Below, in pieces: positions 13,343 to 13,925 of a stretch of DNA of 13,925 bases (within the stretch, counting starts at the first letter, position 1; each line of letters starts with the position of its first letter). The stretch comes from SZUA-430 sp044375275 (lineage in GTDB: Bacteria > Pseudomonadota > Alphaproteobacteria > Micropepsales > Micropepsaceae): NCBI GenBank assembly GCA_044375275.1, contig JBILMZ010000076.1, positions 1 to 13,925 of the forward strand, given 5' to 3'. Made by a program: the position numbers and the translations under genes. The notes beneath the pieces are model-generated. The model did not search any database. It had not been told where the DNA came from and saw nothing but the letters and a program-made list of their open reading frames with translations.

Positions 13343-13680
13343 GCAGGATCCGTCGCCTGCTGTGCAAGCGTTCAGACATTGCCGATGGTGCCGCGCGCGG
13401 CATCGAGATCATCCATGGTGCGCACCGGCGCGACACGGTGCTGGTGTCGCGTGATGGTCAGCTCCACGCCTATGTCAATTCGTGTCCCCACCAGAACACG
13501 CCGCTCGAGACCTTTCCGGACCGGTTCCTGAACCAGGATGGGTCGCTGCTGGTTTGCTCGATGCATGGCGCGCGCTTTCGTGTCGAGGACGGCTTCTGCA
13601 TCAGTGGTCCCTGCGAGGGGCGCTTCCTGAAGCCGGCCGACATCGAGATCGAGAATGGCGACGTCTACCTGCTGATCTAG
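13339..13680 (+). CDS. Small Rieske [2Fe-2S] protein
   Basis: A 113-residue stand-alone Rieske-type protein. The cluster ligands are visible as Cys49-Pro-His51 (NSCPHQNTPLE) and Cys73-x-x-His76 (VCSMHGARF), followed by RVEDGFCISGPCEGRFL, where Cys87 and Cys92 are additional cysteines. It has no membrane anchor or signal peptide, so it is probably a soluble electron carrier or regulatory subunit; no oxygenase domain is attached. The ATG at 13339 overlaps the EVE stop as ATGA with GAAGG five bases upstream. Longer in-frame starts would run back into the EVE gene. Its stop overlaps the end of the convergent creatininase-like gene by 4 bp (13677-13680). Confidence 0.93.
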   Translation: MSRIRRLLCKRSDIADGAARGIEIIHGAHRRDTVLVSRDGQLHAYVNSCPHQNTPLETFPDRFLNQDGSLLVCSMHGARFRVEDGFCISGPCEGRFLKPADIEIENGDVYLLI

Positions 13681-13925
13681 CTGGCCTGCATGAAGTTCCT
13701 GAAGTCGGAGATCAGTCCCTTCACTGCGGCCTTCACGATGCGCTCGCCCTTTTCGGGCGTGGCCTGGCTTGGGTCGGAGCCGATGCGGCCGTCGGGGAAC
13801 TGGCGGCGATAGTCATCGGCGTCGCGGATCGAACCGGTGGGCGCGATCTTCGGGTGCATCTCGACCTTCTTCTGCGCTTCGGGGTAGGCGTAGTAGGTGA
13901 CGGATACTTCCGACGCGGTGGCGTG
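13677..13925 (-). CDS. Creatininase-family protein, C-terminal part (runs off the window)
   Basis: The reading frame is open from the right edge to the stop at 13677, giving the last 82 residues of a larger protein. The visible part begins HATASEVSVTYYAYPE and later has FPDGRIGSDPSQATPEKGER followed by an amphipathic C-terminal helix. That His-Ala-x-x-x-Glu segment and the DP..AT.EKGE element are typical of the C-terminal part of creatinine amidohydrolase-family metalloenzymes. Characterised members act on cyclic amides such as creatinine or on precursors in coenzyme pathways, so the actual substrate cannot be told. The N-terminal metal-binding part lies outside. It converges on the Rieske gene with a 4-bp overlap. 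Confidence 0.75.
   Translation of the reverse strand, partial: HATASEVSVTYYAYPEAQKKVEMHPKIAPTGSIRDADDYRRQFPDGRIGSDPSQATPEKGERIVKAAVKGLISDFRNFMQAS

Noticed and set aside
1..13925. CRISPR arrays, transposons, phage genes or toxin-antitoxin pairs
   Set aside because: No regularly spaced repeats, transposase or integrase motifs, or paired toxin/antitoxin genes were seen. The 35-residue membrane protein superficially resembles a type I toxin in size, but it has a strong ribosome-binding site, optimal codons and no antisense promoter that I could identify.

Overview
The window reads as a chromosomal segment from a GC-rich member of the Alphaproteobacteria. This rests on gene content and order, not on a database match. 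On the minus strand there is hemC, hemD, a bacterial mitofilin (Mic60)-like gene and hemY. Divergent from them is tsaD, followed further on by gpsA, a YciI-domain gene and an EVE-domain gene. That combination is characteristic of Alphaproteobacteria.

Layout. Positions 1-2180 look accessory: a secreted PEP-CTERM protein with a strong terminator behind it, an exported YciI-domain protein, and about 330 bp without a convincing gene. A minus-strand tRNA-Thr(CGU) follows at 2178-2253. Positions 2496-4797 hold a lipoprotein M28 metallopeptidase (plus strand), which overlaps tail-to-tail with a membrane-anchored alpha/beta-hydrolase (minus strand). The hydrolase is the last gene of a five-gene minus-strand run: hemC > hemD > mitofilin-like > hemY > hydrolase (9245 down to 3820), with junctions of 3, 72, 12 and -7 bp. 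hemC and tsaD diverge from a 102 bp gap.

Between tsaD and gpsA sits a roughly 1.2 kb minus-strand insert that breaks the usual tsaD-gpsA neighbourhood. It contains a TetR-family regulator whose promoter suggests a near-leaderless mRNA. It also contains a 35-codon gene for a single-span membrane protein (10656-10763) with a strong ribosome-binding site, 83% GC at third codon positions, its own plausible promoter and a perfect 12-bp terminator stem. This small gene is the least described item in the window.

The plus-strand run gpsA > YciI > EVE > Rieske (11640-13680) is tightly packed (gaps of 5 and 3 bp, then a 4-bp ATGA overlap). It ends against the C-terminal part of a creatininase-like gene that runs off the right edge.

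How the genes work together. HemC and HemD are consecutive steps from porphobilinogen to uroporphyrinogen III. HemY and the mitofilin-like protein are inner-membrane proteins that travel with them. TsaD makes the t6A modification on tRNAs reading ANN codons, which includes the tRNA-Thr encoded here. GpsA supplies glycerol-3-phosphate for phospholipids. The YciI, EVE and Rieske genes are co-transcribed housekeeping companions of unknown specific role. No CRISPR array, transposase, integrase or rRNA was seen.
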